From Omphiscola glabra (Eukaryota > Mollusca > Gastropoda > Lymnaeidae), in the NCBI GenBank assembly GCA_964017045.1, contig OZ024809.1:24923618-24987617 (forward strand): a stretch of DNA of 64,000 nt. Direction: 5' to 3'. A model generated the notes under the pieces. That model was not told the DNA's origin, did not search any database, and saw only the letters and a list, made by a program, of their open reading frames with translations. This document shows positions 34,546-45,935 of the stretch, piece by piece. Position 1 is the first letter of the stretch; each line of letters begins with the position of its first letter. A program made the position numbers and the translations under genes.

Positions 34546-35080
34546 TTCTTTAACTTATTGGAAAGATACATTAGATGACGCTTTATGATTCAAAGGAGAA
34601 CAACTTTGAAAAGAAAAAGAACAACTTGTTTTTAAAAAAAAAGAAAAAAGAATACATTTATTATTGAAACGCTTTGAACAAATCAGTTTTTAAAAAAGTT
34701 ATCGGGCATAACTATCACCTAGGGAGGTAGGCGAGTCCCGGGAGGGTTATTGTATGTGTGGTTCGTGTTGCTAACAAGTGAGTTGCACCTCAAAAACATA
34801 TCAATTCATCTCCCTTAAAGTTCTGAAAATCTTCATCGCTTGAATAAATGTAATTATCTGACATATCTTTCCACCCTCAACTCCTTCGTTGGGAAAAAAC
34901 ATTCTTTTCATCTTTAACTAAGTACGGCCTGATCACAGAAAGCAATGCAAACATCTCTCACAGCTGGTCGTCTTCTTTGTCGTTACAGGGGGTAGACATA
35001 TTTTACGCGCTTGTTTGATGATACCTAATTTTATCTTAGACGCTATCATATTCATTATTAAAATTACTTTGTGATTGAAA
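34546..35080. other. No gene recognised
   Basis: A-rich tract near 34605-34650, then AT-rich sequence. Confidence 0.5.
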
Positions 35081-35157
35081 TGTGTGTGTGTGTATGAGTG
35101 TGTGTGTTTGTGCGTGTGTGTGTGTCTGTATGTGTGTGTGATTTGTGTGTGTGTGTG
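35081..35157. repeat. GT microsatellite
   Basis: Imperfect GT run with occasional TTT and GCG interruptions. Confidence 0.95.
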
Positions 35158-35699
35158 AAACTTTGATCTAAATGTATTAATTAGCTGAAGCTGATTAGAG
35201 AGTATTGAAGAATTCAATAGTTATTGTTGTCACAGAAACACGGATGCTCGCCGAAGACGACTGCAGCAACAACACCGACAAGGGGACTAACAAGAGCACT
35301 TATTATAACAACGCCGGCAATGCATACATCAATTGTTTCAACTACAGCAAATACTAAAACAGAAATAAGAACACCAATCGCATCAAATTTGGCCAAATCA
35401 TTTTCGAAAATGATATCAAGGATAACATCGTACATTTTCAGCAATAACAATGCCATTATCAGGTATCAAAATCTTGATTATATTCTTTTCACTTAGCCTG
35501 ACCCCTAACTTGAGTAGCAGATAACCCGTTTATTAAATAGGCCAACACCAGCACGTGCACTATTGAGAAGGTTGATACCAATCAACGTGTTTGATCTATT
35601 CTCAGGTGAATTATCTCCGACCCTATGAAAGTTGACACAACGTATCAATGTAAAACAGATTACAGACTGTAGAGTAGCTGATCGAAAATTTTTTTTCAT
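35158..35699. other. No gene recognised
   Basis: Opposite-strand open frames at 35214-35496 overlap. The minus one is hydrophobic (GVVIISALVSPLVGVVAAVV). An exon cannot be excluded, but no splice or family signal supports it. Confidence 0.35.
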
Positions 35700-36110
35700 C
35701 ATAGAAAGATCCCGCTGTCCTGTGTAATGCAGAGAGGCCGCGATGCCTTGGTGTAATCATAGAGAGGTCATGCTGCTTTGGTGTAATCATAGAGAGTCCA
35801 CACTGCCTTGGTGTAATCATAGAAAGTCCACACTGCCTTGGTGTAATCATAGAGATGCTGTGCTGACTTAGTGTAAACATAGAGAGGTTTGCTTACGTGG
35901 TGTAAACATAGAGAGGTTTGCTGACTTGGTGTAAACATATAGAGGTTTGCTGACTTGGTGTAAACATAGAGAGGTTTGCTGACTTGGTGTAAACATAGAG
36001 AGGTTTGCTGACTTGGTGTAAACATAGAGAGGTTTGCTGACTTGATGTAAACATAGAGAGGTTTGCTGACTTGGTGTAAACATAGAGAGGCTTGCTGTCT
36101 TGGTTAGTGT
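35700..36110. repeat. Minisatellite, 29-bp unit, about 14 copies in two subfamilies
   Basis: The left copies carry GGTGTAATCATAGAGAG with CCACACTG. The right copies carry GGTGTAAACATAGAGAGG with TTTGCTGAC. The switch near 35870 is sharp. Confidence 0.95.
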
Positions 36111-36380
36111 TAAAGGCTGCAAGACTTCATGGGCACAGATATAAAAAAATAGAGCAAAATATTGCCTGTTTATAAAACTAGTTTTTAAGGAAACGTTGAG
36201 TATAAAATAGACACAAAAGACAACTGTAATTGAAGACAAGATATCATAGCATTAACTCATTGTAAATACACGGATGGGAGTTTTAATGGATGATTGACTG
36301 GATCGGGGCATGGATGAGTTTAAACTTATATAGATTTAAATGAAGAATGTATGTATAAATGGATGCATGGTTTTCTATAT
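36111..36380. other. No gene recognised
   Basis: AT-rich spacer before the RTE tail. Confidence 0.5.
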
Positions 36381-39300
36381 TCATCATCATCATCATCATG
36401 TCCCGTAGTCTTTTGACCGTTGGGGCGCCACAGATGACATAAAAACTATTCTTCTACATTCCTCTCGGTCTCCTGCCCTATGCATAGCATAGCCTAGTTG
36501 TAATCCCGTCCATTCTTTGATGTTATCTTCCCATCTTTTTCTCTGTCTTCCTCTTCTTCTTCCTCCTCTAGTTGTGCCCTGCAAGATTTCTTTGCCGAGC
36601 CCTTGTTTTCTGGTCACGTGGCCATACCATTAAAGTTTGCGCTTTTTTACAGACGCCAAGAGGTCATCGTACTGCCTAGTTGCTTGACGAATCCTTTCTT
36701 TTACTTGTTCATTGGTGATATAGTCCCTATAGCAGATGCCAAGAATGCCTCTGAAACATCTCATCTCCATCGCCTTTATTTTCTTTTCAAGTTCTACTGT
36801 TAATGTCCAGGACTCACATTCATATAAGAAAATGGAGAGGATTAATGAGCTCATCAGCCTGATTTTGGTTCTGGGAGCTATATTTTTCTCGTTCCATATT
36901 TTCTTGAGCCTCTTTAGTGCTGTTGTCGTCTGCGCAATCCTGGCCATCAATTCGGGCTTGGAGCCTTCTTCCGAGACTATTGCTCCCTCCTAGGTACTTG
37001 AAGCTGCCAACTGTCTCTAAACTTTCCTCACTGACCTTAATTTCAGTGGTGATGCCAGTGGTGCTATTTGTCATCATTTTTGTCTTTTCTGCACTGATTT
37101 GCATGCCAAAGGACGATGAAGTCTTGTCGAGACGCTTTACCATGTTGGCTAGCTCTTCTTCGCTTCCAGCCAGTCCATCTATGTCATCCGCAAAGCGTAG
37201 GTTGGTGATTGTTCTTTCACCAATGCTAACTGTCCCTACATGCGTTTCCAGTGCATCTGACATTATTCTCTCTAAGAAGATGTTGAACAGGGTGGGGGGA
37301 GCAAGCAGCCTTGTCATACTCAAACCGTGGTCTTGAACTATTCTCCGATGTTATTGTTGAAGAAGACTGCGCTGGTGGCCTTATCATAGAGTCTGCTTAT
37401 CATTCTGGTTAAGCTTGTGTTGATGTTGTAGTGTCTCATGGTTGCCCATAAAGCAGTATGCCAAACCCTGTCGAATGCCTTCTTGAAATCAACAAAGACG
37501 TGGTATAGGTTTTGTTGGTGTTGAGCATATTTCTCACATAGTATCGGAGGTTTAGGATCTGCTCAGTAGTGCCATGTCCTTGCCTAAAGCCTGCCTGTTC
37601 TTCGGCAATGATTCTGTCGGCATATGGTCTTAGTCGGTTCAATATGACCTTGAGCATGACCTTGCTTGGGTGGCTTATTAGGCTAATGGTGCGATAGTGT
37701 TGGCATAACTGAAGGTTACCTTTTTGGGGGAGTATGATAATGAGCGATTGAGTCCATGATTTGGGCCATTCATTCCCCTGTCAGCCATATTTTGTTACAA
37801 ATATTGGTTAGGGCATTTATCATTGTTTCTCCTCCCTGTTTCACCAACTCTGCAGGGTTTTATCCGCTCCTGCGGCTTTTCCTATTTGGAGTGCTTGGAC
37901 TGATGCTTCTACTTCTGCATGGAGAATAGGGAAGCTTTCATTGTCTGTTGCTGGGGGGACGTTAAGGATCTCTGGGTCTATCTTTATATTTTCATTATAC
38001 AGCTCCTAGCAGTATTCAGTCCATCTTTTCAGGATAGCATTTTCCTCGGTCAAACATTTACCATTTTTATTTTGTATGGCAGTACTACGCCCTTGCTTTG
38101 CAGTGGCTAGTTTTTTCACGAAGTGGTATGCCTTTTTGCTATTGTGTTTCTTAAAGCAATTTTGAATGTCGTAGCATTGCTCTTCAATCCAATTCTTCTT
38201 CGCCCTTCTCATACCCTTTTTGATGGTTTGGTTAATTTTCCTATATTTAGCGGCCCCCTCTGTATCTACCATCTTTGTTTTCTTTAACTGCCTCCGTTTA
38301 TCACACAGGTCGAGAATGTCAGCTATCACCCATGGTTTTTGTGTTGGTCGATGTTTACCAAGGATGTCATGGGCTGTGTCCGTTACAGCTGTGTTGAAGT
38401 TATCAATCAGTGTGGCCATGTCTGAACAGTCTGCATCTATAATGTTAAGCGTTGCAAATTTTCAAGCTATCATTGCTTGGAAGGCTTCTGCTATTTTAGG
38501 ATCCTTCAGCTTTTCAAGATCAAATTTGATTCTGGTATATCCTTGTTTATTTACCCTCTTTAATTGCAGCCTAAAGGTCATCATGACTAGATCGTGGTCA
38601 CTTCCAATGTCAGATCCTGGGAAGCTGCGAGTCTTTGCAATGTTTATACTAGACCGGAAGCGTGTTTGCAACATGATATAGTCAATCTGATTGTGATGTT
38701 TGCCATTGGGGCTATGCCATATGGTTTTCCTGGATATTTTATGTTCTCCCAGTGCGTTGGCCAGTATGAGTTCATTGAAGCTGGCGAATTCCAAGAGCCT
38801 CTGACCTCTCTCGTTTGAAGTTTTGTTACAGTGGCGTCCACATGTCCCTTTCCAGTTTGCATATGCATCTTCTCCTACTTGGGCATTCCAATCACCTTGA
38901 ACAACAAGAATGTCTTTCTTGGGGGTTTGGTTAAGCACATCTTGGAGTTGATAGTAGAAGTCATCCACTTCTTCGTCATCATAATCTGAAGTTGGTACAT
39001 AAGCTTGTACAATGGTGATGTTGAAAGGTGTTGCCCTTAGACGGAGAGTAATGAGCCGACTCGAAATTGGTTGACAGCTCATAATACTGTTCTTAATGTT
39101 TTTATGGACGAGGAAGCCAACTCCTTGTTCGTGTGTGTCCTCCTGTCCACTAAAATATAGTCTGTGGCCTTCTTGAGTTGATGTTTCTCCAAAGATTTTC
39201 CATCTCATTTCGCACAGACCTAGGATGTCCCATCTGTATCAGTTTATTTCATGCACTAATTCCTCCACCTTGCCCGTTTCTCTCAACGATCTCACGTTCC

Positions 39301-39480
39301 AGTTACCTATCGTAATGTTATTCCTGGCATTGATATTGTCTTTTGCCTTATCATTTGCATACTTTCCACCTCCGTTCTTGTCAAAGACGGTAGGCGCGGC
39401 CCTTGGTACCCGGGCGACGGCCGAGCCGGTATGGATTGTGAATCTGTTCTCATGTACATGTAGCATAACTAGGGCAGTTG
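36381..39480 (-). mobile_element. RTE-type LINE, nearly full length, decayed
   Basis: A 3.1-kb minus-strand element keeping endonuclease, RT and C-terminal region in order. The coding region ends ...DYGT, and its stop codon overlaps a six-fold ATG tail (36381-36400). There is thus essentially no 3' UTR, which is characteristic of RTE-clade LINEs. The 5' end is near 39480. Confidence 0.9.
36396..39466 (-). pseudogene. RTE ORF2: APE endonuclease plus reverse transcriptase
   Basis: Domains in order. The endonuclease (39466-38462) has GNWNVRSL, LGLCEMRWK (catalytic Glu), QGDWNAQVG, QIDYIM and GSDIGSDHDL (catalytic SDH). One in-frame TGA (about 39236) interrupts it just before YRWDILGLCE. A linker lies at 38419-38006. 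The RT is spread over several frames: EEQAGFRQGHGTTEQIL (37436-37657), then LRFADDIDGLAG (catalytic FADD) and SAEKTKMM in 36820-37323. The C-terminal part is at 36630-36950 (YECESWTL) and 36396-36617 (RRGRQRKRWEDNIKEW). Several frameshifts between 38006 and 36630 disrupt the fingers and the block with the first catalytic Asp, so no functional RT can be made. It is typical of the RTE/BovB-like group; annotation pipelines often mislabel such endonucleases as craniofacial development protein 2. Confidence 0.92.
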
Positions 39481-39624
39481 TAGATAAATTATATGAAAAT
39501 AAATATCTGAGTGTCTGGATATATGGTTGGGATGAGGATTGTTATGACTGAATGAAGTAATGAGGTATTAGTGCATGGATTGGAATGTGGATCTATAGAT
39601 GAAGAGGTTGTCGCAAGGATGAAA

Positions 39625-39945
39625 CCATTAATGACTGGATGAATGACTGAATGAATGACTAGATAAATGACTGGATGAATAACTGGATGTTTGAATGGAT
39701 GAATGACTGGATGAATGACTGGATGTTTGAATGGATGAATGACTGGATGAATGACTGGATGATTGACTGGATGAATGGCTGGATAAATGAATGGATGAAT
39801 GACTGGATGAATGATTGGACTAAGGACGTGATGAATGACTGGATGAATGCCTGGATGAATGGCTGGATGAATGACTGGATGAATGACTGGATGAATGACT
39901 GGATGAATGACTGGATGAATGACTGGATGAATGACTGGGTTGGTC
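39625..39945. repeat. Minisatellite, 12-bp unit (ATGAATGACTGG type), about 27 copies
   Basis: The unit GGATGAATGACT varies with TTTGAAT and GATTGAC forms. The in-frame period opens both strands (WMND repeat on plus, HPVI repeat on minus). Confidence 0.95.
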
Positions 39946-40128
39946 AATGGACGAATGTGTCGAAAACCATTTTGGTATTTTAGGGATAAAATATGGAATG
40001 GATAATAGATCGAAGGCGGAATGGATTTATAGAAAAACAATTATACATCAACGAAAAAATTATGATATTTAATGTTGATACTTAGTTTTACTCATTAAAC
40101 CATCCTCGTGGTAATACAAGATAGTCTC

Positions 40129-40550
40129 CTTATTAACACGTACTGTTGCAACTAGCGCCATCTTATTAACAGTACTGTTGCAACTAGCGCCACCTTATAA
40201 ACACGTACTATAGCAACTAGCGCCATCTTATTAACAGTACTGTTGCAACTAGCGCCACCTTAAAAACACGTACTGTTGCAACTAGCGCCACCTTATAAAC
40301 ACGTACTGTTGCAACTAGCGCCATCTTATTAACAGTACTGTTGCAACTAGCGCCACCTTAAAAACACGTATTGTTGCAACTAGCGCCACCTTATAAACTT
40401 GTACTGCTGCAACTAGCGCCACCTTATAAACATGTACTGTTGCAACTAGCGCCATCTTATTAACAGTACCGTTGCAACTAGCGCCACCTTAAAAACACGT
40501 ACTGTTGCAACTAGCGCCACCTTATAAACTTGTACTGTTGCAACTAGCTC
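40129..40550. repeat. Minisatellite, 32-34-bp unit, about 13 copies
   Basis: The core is GTACTGTTGCAACTAGCGCC. Copies with TTATTAACAG and with TTATAAACACG alternate in a roughly regular order. Confidence 0.95.
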
Positions 40551-40805
40551 TACAAAATCAGGTTAGGCATCAAAAAGTATATTCGTCATTGCTTAGTCAA
40601 TCAGCTATAAAAATGTCACATCACAAGATCCCCCCCCCCCCAACACACACAAACCTGGTGAGGGTACACAGCGTTAACTAACGGCCTCAGATGTTAAATG
40701 CCCCATCAGTGAATAAATCATAAGACAATCACTAGCAACACACAGTTCCCGGGTATAGGCACAACTCACTTAGATTTTATTTAGTACTTAGGCACGGCTC
40801 TACTA

Positions 40806-41090
40806 CAATGGCTCTCAAACTTTTCTGCATGGACCATAACGGTTTATCCAGCTAGACCTTGAGTTTATTTAAAGGAGTACCCATGTTTTTGCATAATTAA
40901 AAAAAAAAAACTTGTTATCTGAATTTAATTTAAAAATAACTTGCTTACACTAACTACATTATTAAATCTTAACATTTATTTTTCATAAATAATCTCTGCT
41001 TGCAAAAGAAATTCTTTAAACTTCTATACTATTTTAAAGTTGTAATAGCATAAATTGTGTAACAACCAAATAACCATTTGAGAAGCACTG
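40806..41090. mobile_element. hAT-like non-autonomous element
   Basis: Left end CAATGGCTCTCAAAC and right end TTTGAGAAGCACTG are inverted repeats of the CAGTGCTTCTCAAA kind common in hAT elements. The interior is AT-rich and non-coding. Flanking 8-mers do not match, so the element is old or the pairing is wrong. Confidence 0.5.
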
Positions 41091-41730
41091 ATGAAACAGA
41101 TTTTTAAAGACATTCTTTTGATAACAAAAAAGTGAGGTGAGTGTTTTCATTGGATAAGGGACTGTGGCCCGGGGGGGGGGGGGATTTTGGGAAGGAGTTT
41201 GGAGAAGGATGCTAGAATATATACGCACCGCAAACAACACCTCGCTAAGGTTAGACTTCTTCGTGGTGTTAATGAAGAAAACATCGGCACAGGGATCCAC
41301 TTACTCCTGTATGACGTAGTGATCACGTTCACCTGGGTTTTCTATTAACATTAATGTCACAGACAGCATTGTGGGATCAAAGGATGGGAGAGTCTCTGAC
41401 CTCCCCACCCCCACGGCATGTTTTCAGCTGCTCCAGGTAGAGACTATCCAGTGTATGGTCATGTATGGAGGACCATGAACTTACAATCGTGTGCCGGGTG
41501 GGCTTTAATGTGTCAGAAGGCTTTTATTTTATGATTATATCTTGCTTTGTAACTACGAGATTTCACTGGGCCGATACAGTAGTCAGTAGGAGGCCGGGGG
41601 AGACCAATCAAATATTTAAAAAAATTTAGTATTAACAAATCACACACGCAACCACACAAAGAAGAAAATGTATTGTGTTACTTTTATAAATAAAGAAATA
41701 ACATTCATCAACAAATATGGCAGCCTTCAA
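41091..41730. other. No gene recognised; poly(G) at about 41168-41183
   Basis: No domain-bearing frame seen. Confidence 0.5.
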
Positions 41731-41965
41731 TCAGCAAACACACAAAGACTACGTGAATCAGCCAACACGCAAAGACTACGTGAATCAGCCAACACACTAA
41801 GACTACGTGAATCAAACATACAATCAAATACTACAGAAATGAGCCAAACACACAAAGACTATGTGAATCAGTCAACACACAAAGACTACGTTAATCAGTC
41901 AACACACAAAATCTACGTGAATCAGCCAACACACAAAGACTATGTGAATCAGCCAACCTACAAAT
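41731..41965. repeat. Minisatellite, 27-bp unit, about 9 copies
   Basis: The unit contains AACACACAAAGACTACGTGA and ATCAGCC. The in-frame period gives the SANTQRLRE repeat on plus. Confidence 0.95.
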
Positions 41966-42319
41966 ACTATTATTTAAGAAAGTATTCTACTTCAAGGTTA
42001 TACAGTCTTTCTTTGGTTTTATTTTAGTCTGATTCATCACATTACGACGGCAACTGCATCTTAGACAAAACAAACAATCTCTGATTACTAATCCTTACCT
42101 GACTGCGTCTTGTAATATGCATAACGTTTTTAGACATATAATCATATTACTTTATAAATTAGGATTATATATACATTATAAAAATTAAATGTTTGAGCGA
42201 GTATCCTCAAATTTGCAAATCAAGTACTTAAAGATGGCTGGACAACTCCAGCTAAGGAAAACCTCAGAAAGATCGCGTTTCTCCCTTAGCAGCATTAAAT
42301 ACCCTTGACATCCAAATTA
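41966..42319. other. No gene recognised
   Basis: AT-rich spacer. Confidence 0.5.
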
Positions 42320-42548
42320 CGCTGGACATCACACTTGTGTCGCTGGACATCACACTTGTGTCGCTGGACATCACACTTGTGTCGCTGGACATCACACTTG
42401 TGTCGCTGGACATCATACTTGTGTCGCTGGACATCACACTTGTGTCGATGGACATCACACTTGTGTCGCTGGACATCACACTTGTGTCGCTGGACATCAT
42501 ACTTTTGTCGCTGGACATCATACTTGTGTCGCTGGACATTATACTTGC
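42320..42548. repeat. Minisatellite, 21-bp unit, about 11 copies
   Basis: The unit contains GTCGCTGGACATCACACTTG. The 21-bp period holds several frames open on both strands (RWTSHLC, SLDITLV and SSDTSVM repeats). Confidence 0.97.
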
Positions 42549-43371
42549 TGTTTTTGTTACACACATTTATCACTCGCTTGAAGAATTTCAAATGAGATCC
42601 AACCGACTTTACACGTCATTGCCTCCCAGTACATGAATCCATCTACTTCCTCTCCACCCCTGCCCCTGAGGTCAAGATATATACCCGGGGGCTTTCCCAC
42701 AACGCTCGGGTGCATGTTGTGTTTCTCCCCCAGAGTTGTCATTTCTGGTGTCTATGTTGATGCGACATAAGCAAATACACAACGTGCAATCAGCTGCCAA
42801 GCTCAAAGCCTGGCAGAATGTTCACAAGGCACGTGGAAGGGAAGGTGAGCCATTGTTGGAGCTTTCAAAGAGGGCCCGAGACTTAACTTCGTTTCATTGT
42901 TTATTGTTCGGAATGTCAGGGTGAATCGGAATATGGTTCGGGTGGGTGAGGTGAGGTATAGGGTGGGGGGTGGTAGGAAATAGGCTGAGAAGTGAGATGT
43001 GATGTGTTGTAAAATTAATAGCAGATACACAGTGAGAAATGGTAAAAAGGTATATATTCTAAGGAGAATAGAGCACGTGATTATCTGTAAAATTTGAGGG
43101 TAATAGTGTAACTGGGTTTAACTTTTAAAAAGGTGTATGATATGAAAGAACAGTAGGTGATAATGTGTAATAGGTAAGAAATGAAACAGTTTTTCAAAGT
43201 CAATTCGGTGTTATCGAAAAAATTGGTAATATGCTAATCTGTTGTAATGTCAAAATTTGAGGAACTTAGCAATTTAAGAGCAGAAAAGGTGAACATTCAC
43301 GGAGAAATATTAATTTTTGTTTGAATACACCCCAATGGATTATGTATACAAGACGAATAGATATTTGAGTA
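42549..43371. other. No gene recognised
   Basis: Short overlapping frames near 42736-43030 lack domains; the rest is AT-rich. Confidence 0.5.
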
Positions 43372-43379
43372 GTTTCAGC

Positions 43380-43584
43380 CAGTGGATTTATAGCAAAGGT
43401 GGTTCGGAGGGATATGGCCTACCCGGTTGGCATTTGTTTCCTTATATGGAGGGGCGGAATTTTCGGCCAACTGTAGAGCTTTTTAAGTAAAGGGGCCGGA
43501 AAAAAGCTTGGCCCAACCAGGGCGAAACTAAATCTAGCTACACCACTGGTTTCAGGGGTGGCACTATCTCTAGCTACACCACTG
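43380..43584. mobile_element. hAT MITE with perfect 8-bp target duplication
   Basis: Begins CAGTGGATTTATAGC and ends CTAGCTACACCACTG. It is flanked by GTTTCAGC on both sides (43372-43379 and 43585-43592). The right end plus most of the target duplication is itself tandemly repeated: CTAGCTACACCACTGGTTTCAG occurs twice, 36 bases apart (first end at 43548). Non-coding, 205 bp. Confidence 0.8.
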
Positions 43585-43639
43585 GTTTCAGCGACTATTT
43601 AAGGAAAATGCCGAGTATGAAAAAATGCTAACATAGAAT

Positions 43640-43890
43640 GGGGGGGGGGGGGGGGTGTTCATATACAACTTTGAAATAAGAGTCAAGAAAAGAAAGAGAA
43701 AACTGTGTAATGGACTCTATTATTGCCTTAATAATGCTTTTAGATGAGGGGTATGATGTGGACGGGTATGGTAGAGAGATGGTGTGGGGGGTGGTGTGGA
43801 GAGAAGGTGTGGAGAGGTATATTGAGGAGCGGTGGTGTGGACGGGTGGTGTGGTGGGGTATGCTGTGGAGAGGTATAGTGTAGATCCTCG
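43640..43890. repeat. Poly(G) run and GTGTGGA-rich low-complexity tract
   Basis: G-run at about 43639-43656. From 43740 there are repeated GGTGTGGAGAG, GGACGGGT and GGTATG words. Confidence 0.8.
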
Positions 43891-44397
43891 TCAAGACAAT
43901 GCCATCGCACGAAGTCCGCCTTGAGTACTCAGAAATCCAACTCCTGAAGATAAAAAAAAAAGTTGTACACCACGGAATAAAACCTGGCAATTATGTGGCA
44001 AACCAGGTTAAAGAAGAGTGGGGAGCGATATAGGGGGGAGGTGGGGGAGAGACTGACGTAATATTTTTTGGAATAGATCCCAGTGTTCGGAAAGGTTTTG
44101 GGTCGGGGGAGGAAGTACGCACCGATTGGAATAACAAATCTATTTCTGTCCTCCTGATTACATTGTATGAGAAAAAAAACATGAGACTTTTTGGTTGTGT
44201 AGTGTTATATTTGTAAATAGGTCGTGTATGAAGTCTTGAGATAATATGGACATTTTGATAAGTCGTGTGTGTTGTCTTGGTAAAACGTGTCGATATTTGG
44301 TTTTAACCATACACACACAAAAACTTTCTAAAGTACACATTGCCTGACATTTTTTAAAAATCTTAAAATATCCAAGTTTATCAAATTATCATTGTAT
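43891..44397. other. No gene recognised
   Basis: Mixed sequence with G-rich patches; no domain-bearing frame. Confidence 0.5.
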
Positions 44398-44455
44398 TTA
44401 TTATTATTATTATTATAGTGGTCTTATATAGCGCGGTAACCAACCTATGTTATGT
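44398..44455 (-). mobile_element. LINE family C (L2-like) tail fragment
   Basis: ATT repeat followed by GTCTTATATAGCGCGGTA, the terminal part of the same 3' end as at 20950. It diverges within about 60 bases. Confidence 0.7.
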
Positions 44456-44689
44456 AAAATGTGTATATACTAGATAGACAGCTTATTCCGTTATCTAATC
44501 TTATTCAGTTGTTATAATTGACTATTTAATAAAGTGTGTGCGAGTTTGACTTTTCATTCGTCCTAACTGGGCAAAGAATGGTGTTGGCCACTGGTCACCA
44601 AGGATTTGAATGAGTTCAACCAAGCGTAAACTCAAACAACAATAGGAACATATTTCATTGTTCTGAATAAAGAGCTCTAAACAACAATG

Positions 44690-44971
44690 AAAACGTCTTG
44701 AACTACCATCAATGACTTGAACAACCATCATTGACCTGAACTACCATCTATGTTTTGAACTACCATCATTGACTTGAACTACCATCATTGACTTGAACTA
44801 CCATCATTGACTTGAACTACCATCATTGACTTGAACTACCATCATTGACTTGAACTACCATCATTGACTTGAACTACCATCATTGACTTGAACTACCATC
44901 ATTGACCTGAACTACCATCTATGTTTTGAACTACCATCATTGACTTGAACTACCATCATTGATTTGACTAC
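44690..44971. repeat. Minisatellite, 19-bp unit, left part
   Basis: The unit is CATCATTGACTTGAACTAC, about 14 copies. The array continues after the LINE at 45578-45690, so the LINE splits it. Confidence 0.95.
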
Positions 44972-45577
44972 TTTTTATTATTATTATTAGTTGTCTTATA
45001 TAGCGCGGTACCCCAGCCTAGGGATAGGCTCACCGCGCTGAACATAAAAATATTAGAAAAAGAGACATAATCGTGACAAAAAAATAAAATACATTTATGT
45101 AATAAAGATCAGCAGTATAAAGACAAAACAAAAACAAATGCATATTCAACCCACCCGCCCCAGAATTTTTACATGTCAAGCCAATGGACGGCGGCCAGCA
45201 GCATCGTTTATCGGTCAGATGTGGGGAATCAGTCGGGGTAGTAGAGTTTAAAGAGATGTGTTTTGAGTGCAGTTTTGAATGCCTGAGTGGTTGATATATT
45301 GCTGATGTGTAGTGAAAGAGAATCCCATTGTTTGGGGTCGCAGAAAGAGAAAGATCGTTCACCATATGTTTTAGTGCGTGTTTTAGCAACGGACAGAATA
45401 CGCGTGTCTGCGGAGGAGCGAAGCTGTCAAAGGGGTGAATAGACAGAAAGAAGTTCGGTTAGATAGGAAGGGTAGGAATCTGAGAAAAGTATTGACAGAG
45501 GACAGACAACTTGTAATCAATGCGTGCCTGTATAGGGAGCCAATGAAGTGAGTGGAGTAGTAGTGACATGATCACTG
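44972..45577 (-). mobile_element. LINE family C (L2-like) 3' end, longest copy, inside a minisatellite
   Basis: The AAT tail (44974-44989 on the plus strand), 3' hairpin, 3' UTR and about 110 codons of the ORF2 C-terminus remain. It is flanked on both sides by the same 19-bp array, so it either inserted into the array or the array grew around it. Confidence 0.92.
45229..45567 (-). pseudogene. L2-like ORF2 C-terminal fragment
   Basis: The minus strand reads HWLPIQARIDYKLSVLCQYF, a hallmark of the C-terminal region of CR1/L2-group ORF2 proteins. After a frameshift it continues YLTELLSVYSPL, then an in-frame TGA (probably a decayed CGA Arg codon). It then runs LRSSADTRILSVAKTRTKTY and GERSFSFCDPKQWDSL to FKTALKTHLFKLYYPD and the stop at 45229-45231. 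The final 60 codons are undamaged. The RT catalytic core is absent because of 5' truncation. Confidence 0.88.
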
Positions 45578-45690
45578 CCCATCATTGGCTTGAACTACCA
45601 TCAATGTTTTGAACTACCATCATTAACTTGAACAACCATCATTGACTTGAACTACCATAAATTCTTGTAGCTACCATCAATGCCTTAAAA
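45578..45690. repeat. 19-bp minisatellite, right part
   Basis: CATCATTGGCTTGAACTACC and further, more degenerate copies. Confidence 0.9.
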
Positions 45691-45829
45691 TTTGGGAAAT
45701 GTATGTCGGTGAGGAGAGGCGAAGATTGAGATGACAATGGAAAAAAAAGGGGGGTAGGGCAGAGAGGATTTGGAGAGAACGGCAAAGTAAGGACATAGTG
45801 GGCGGAGAAAAAGAGATCGAAAGAAAGAA

Positions 45830-45935
45830 GCAGAGCGAGAAAGAGACAAAGAGAGAGAGAGATAGAGAGAAATAGAGAGAGAGAGAGAAATATATATATA
45901 TAGAGAGAGAGAGAGCTAGAGAGAGAGAGACAGAG
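45830..45935. repeat. GA-rich microsatellite
   Basis: GAGA runs interrupted by a short TATATATATA at about 45892-45901. Confidence 0.95.

Noticed and set aside
32722..34588. Several open frames of 140-405 codons on both strands
   Set aside because: They overlap in all frames and simply translate the 10-bp repeat.
38462..39208. Host gene similar to craniofacial development protein 2
   Set aside because: It is the APE endonuclease of an RTE LINE; the RT and ATG tail follow in order.
39489..40040. 183-codon minus frame and 102-codon plus frame
   Set aside because: Readings of a 12-bp frame-keeping repeat.
42264..42636. Four overlapping frames of about 100 codons
   Set aside because: Readings of a 21-bp frame-keeping repeat on both strands.
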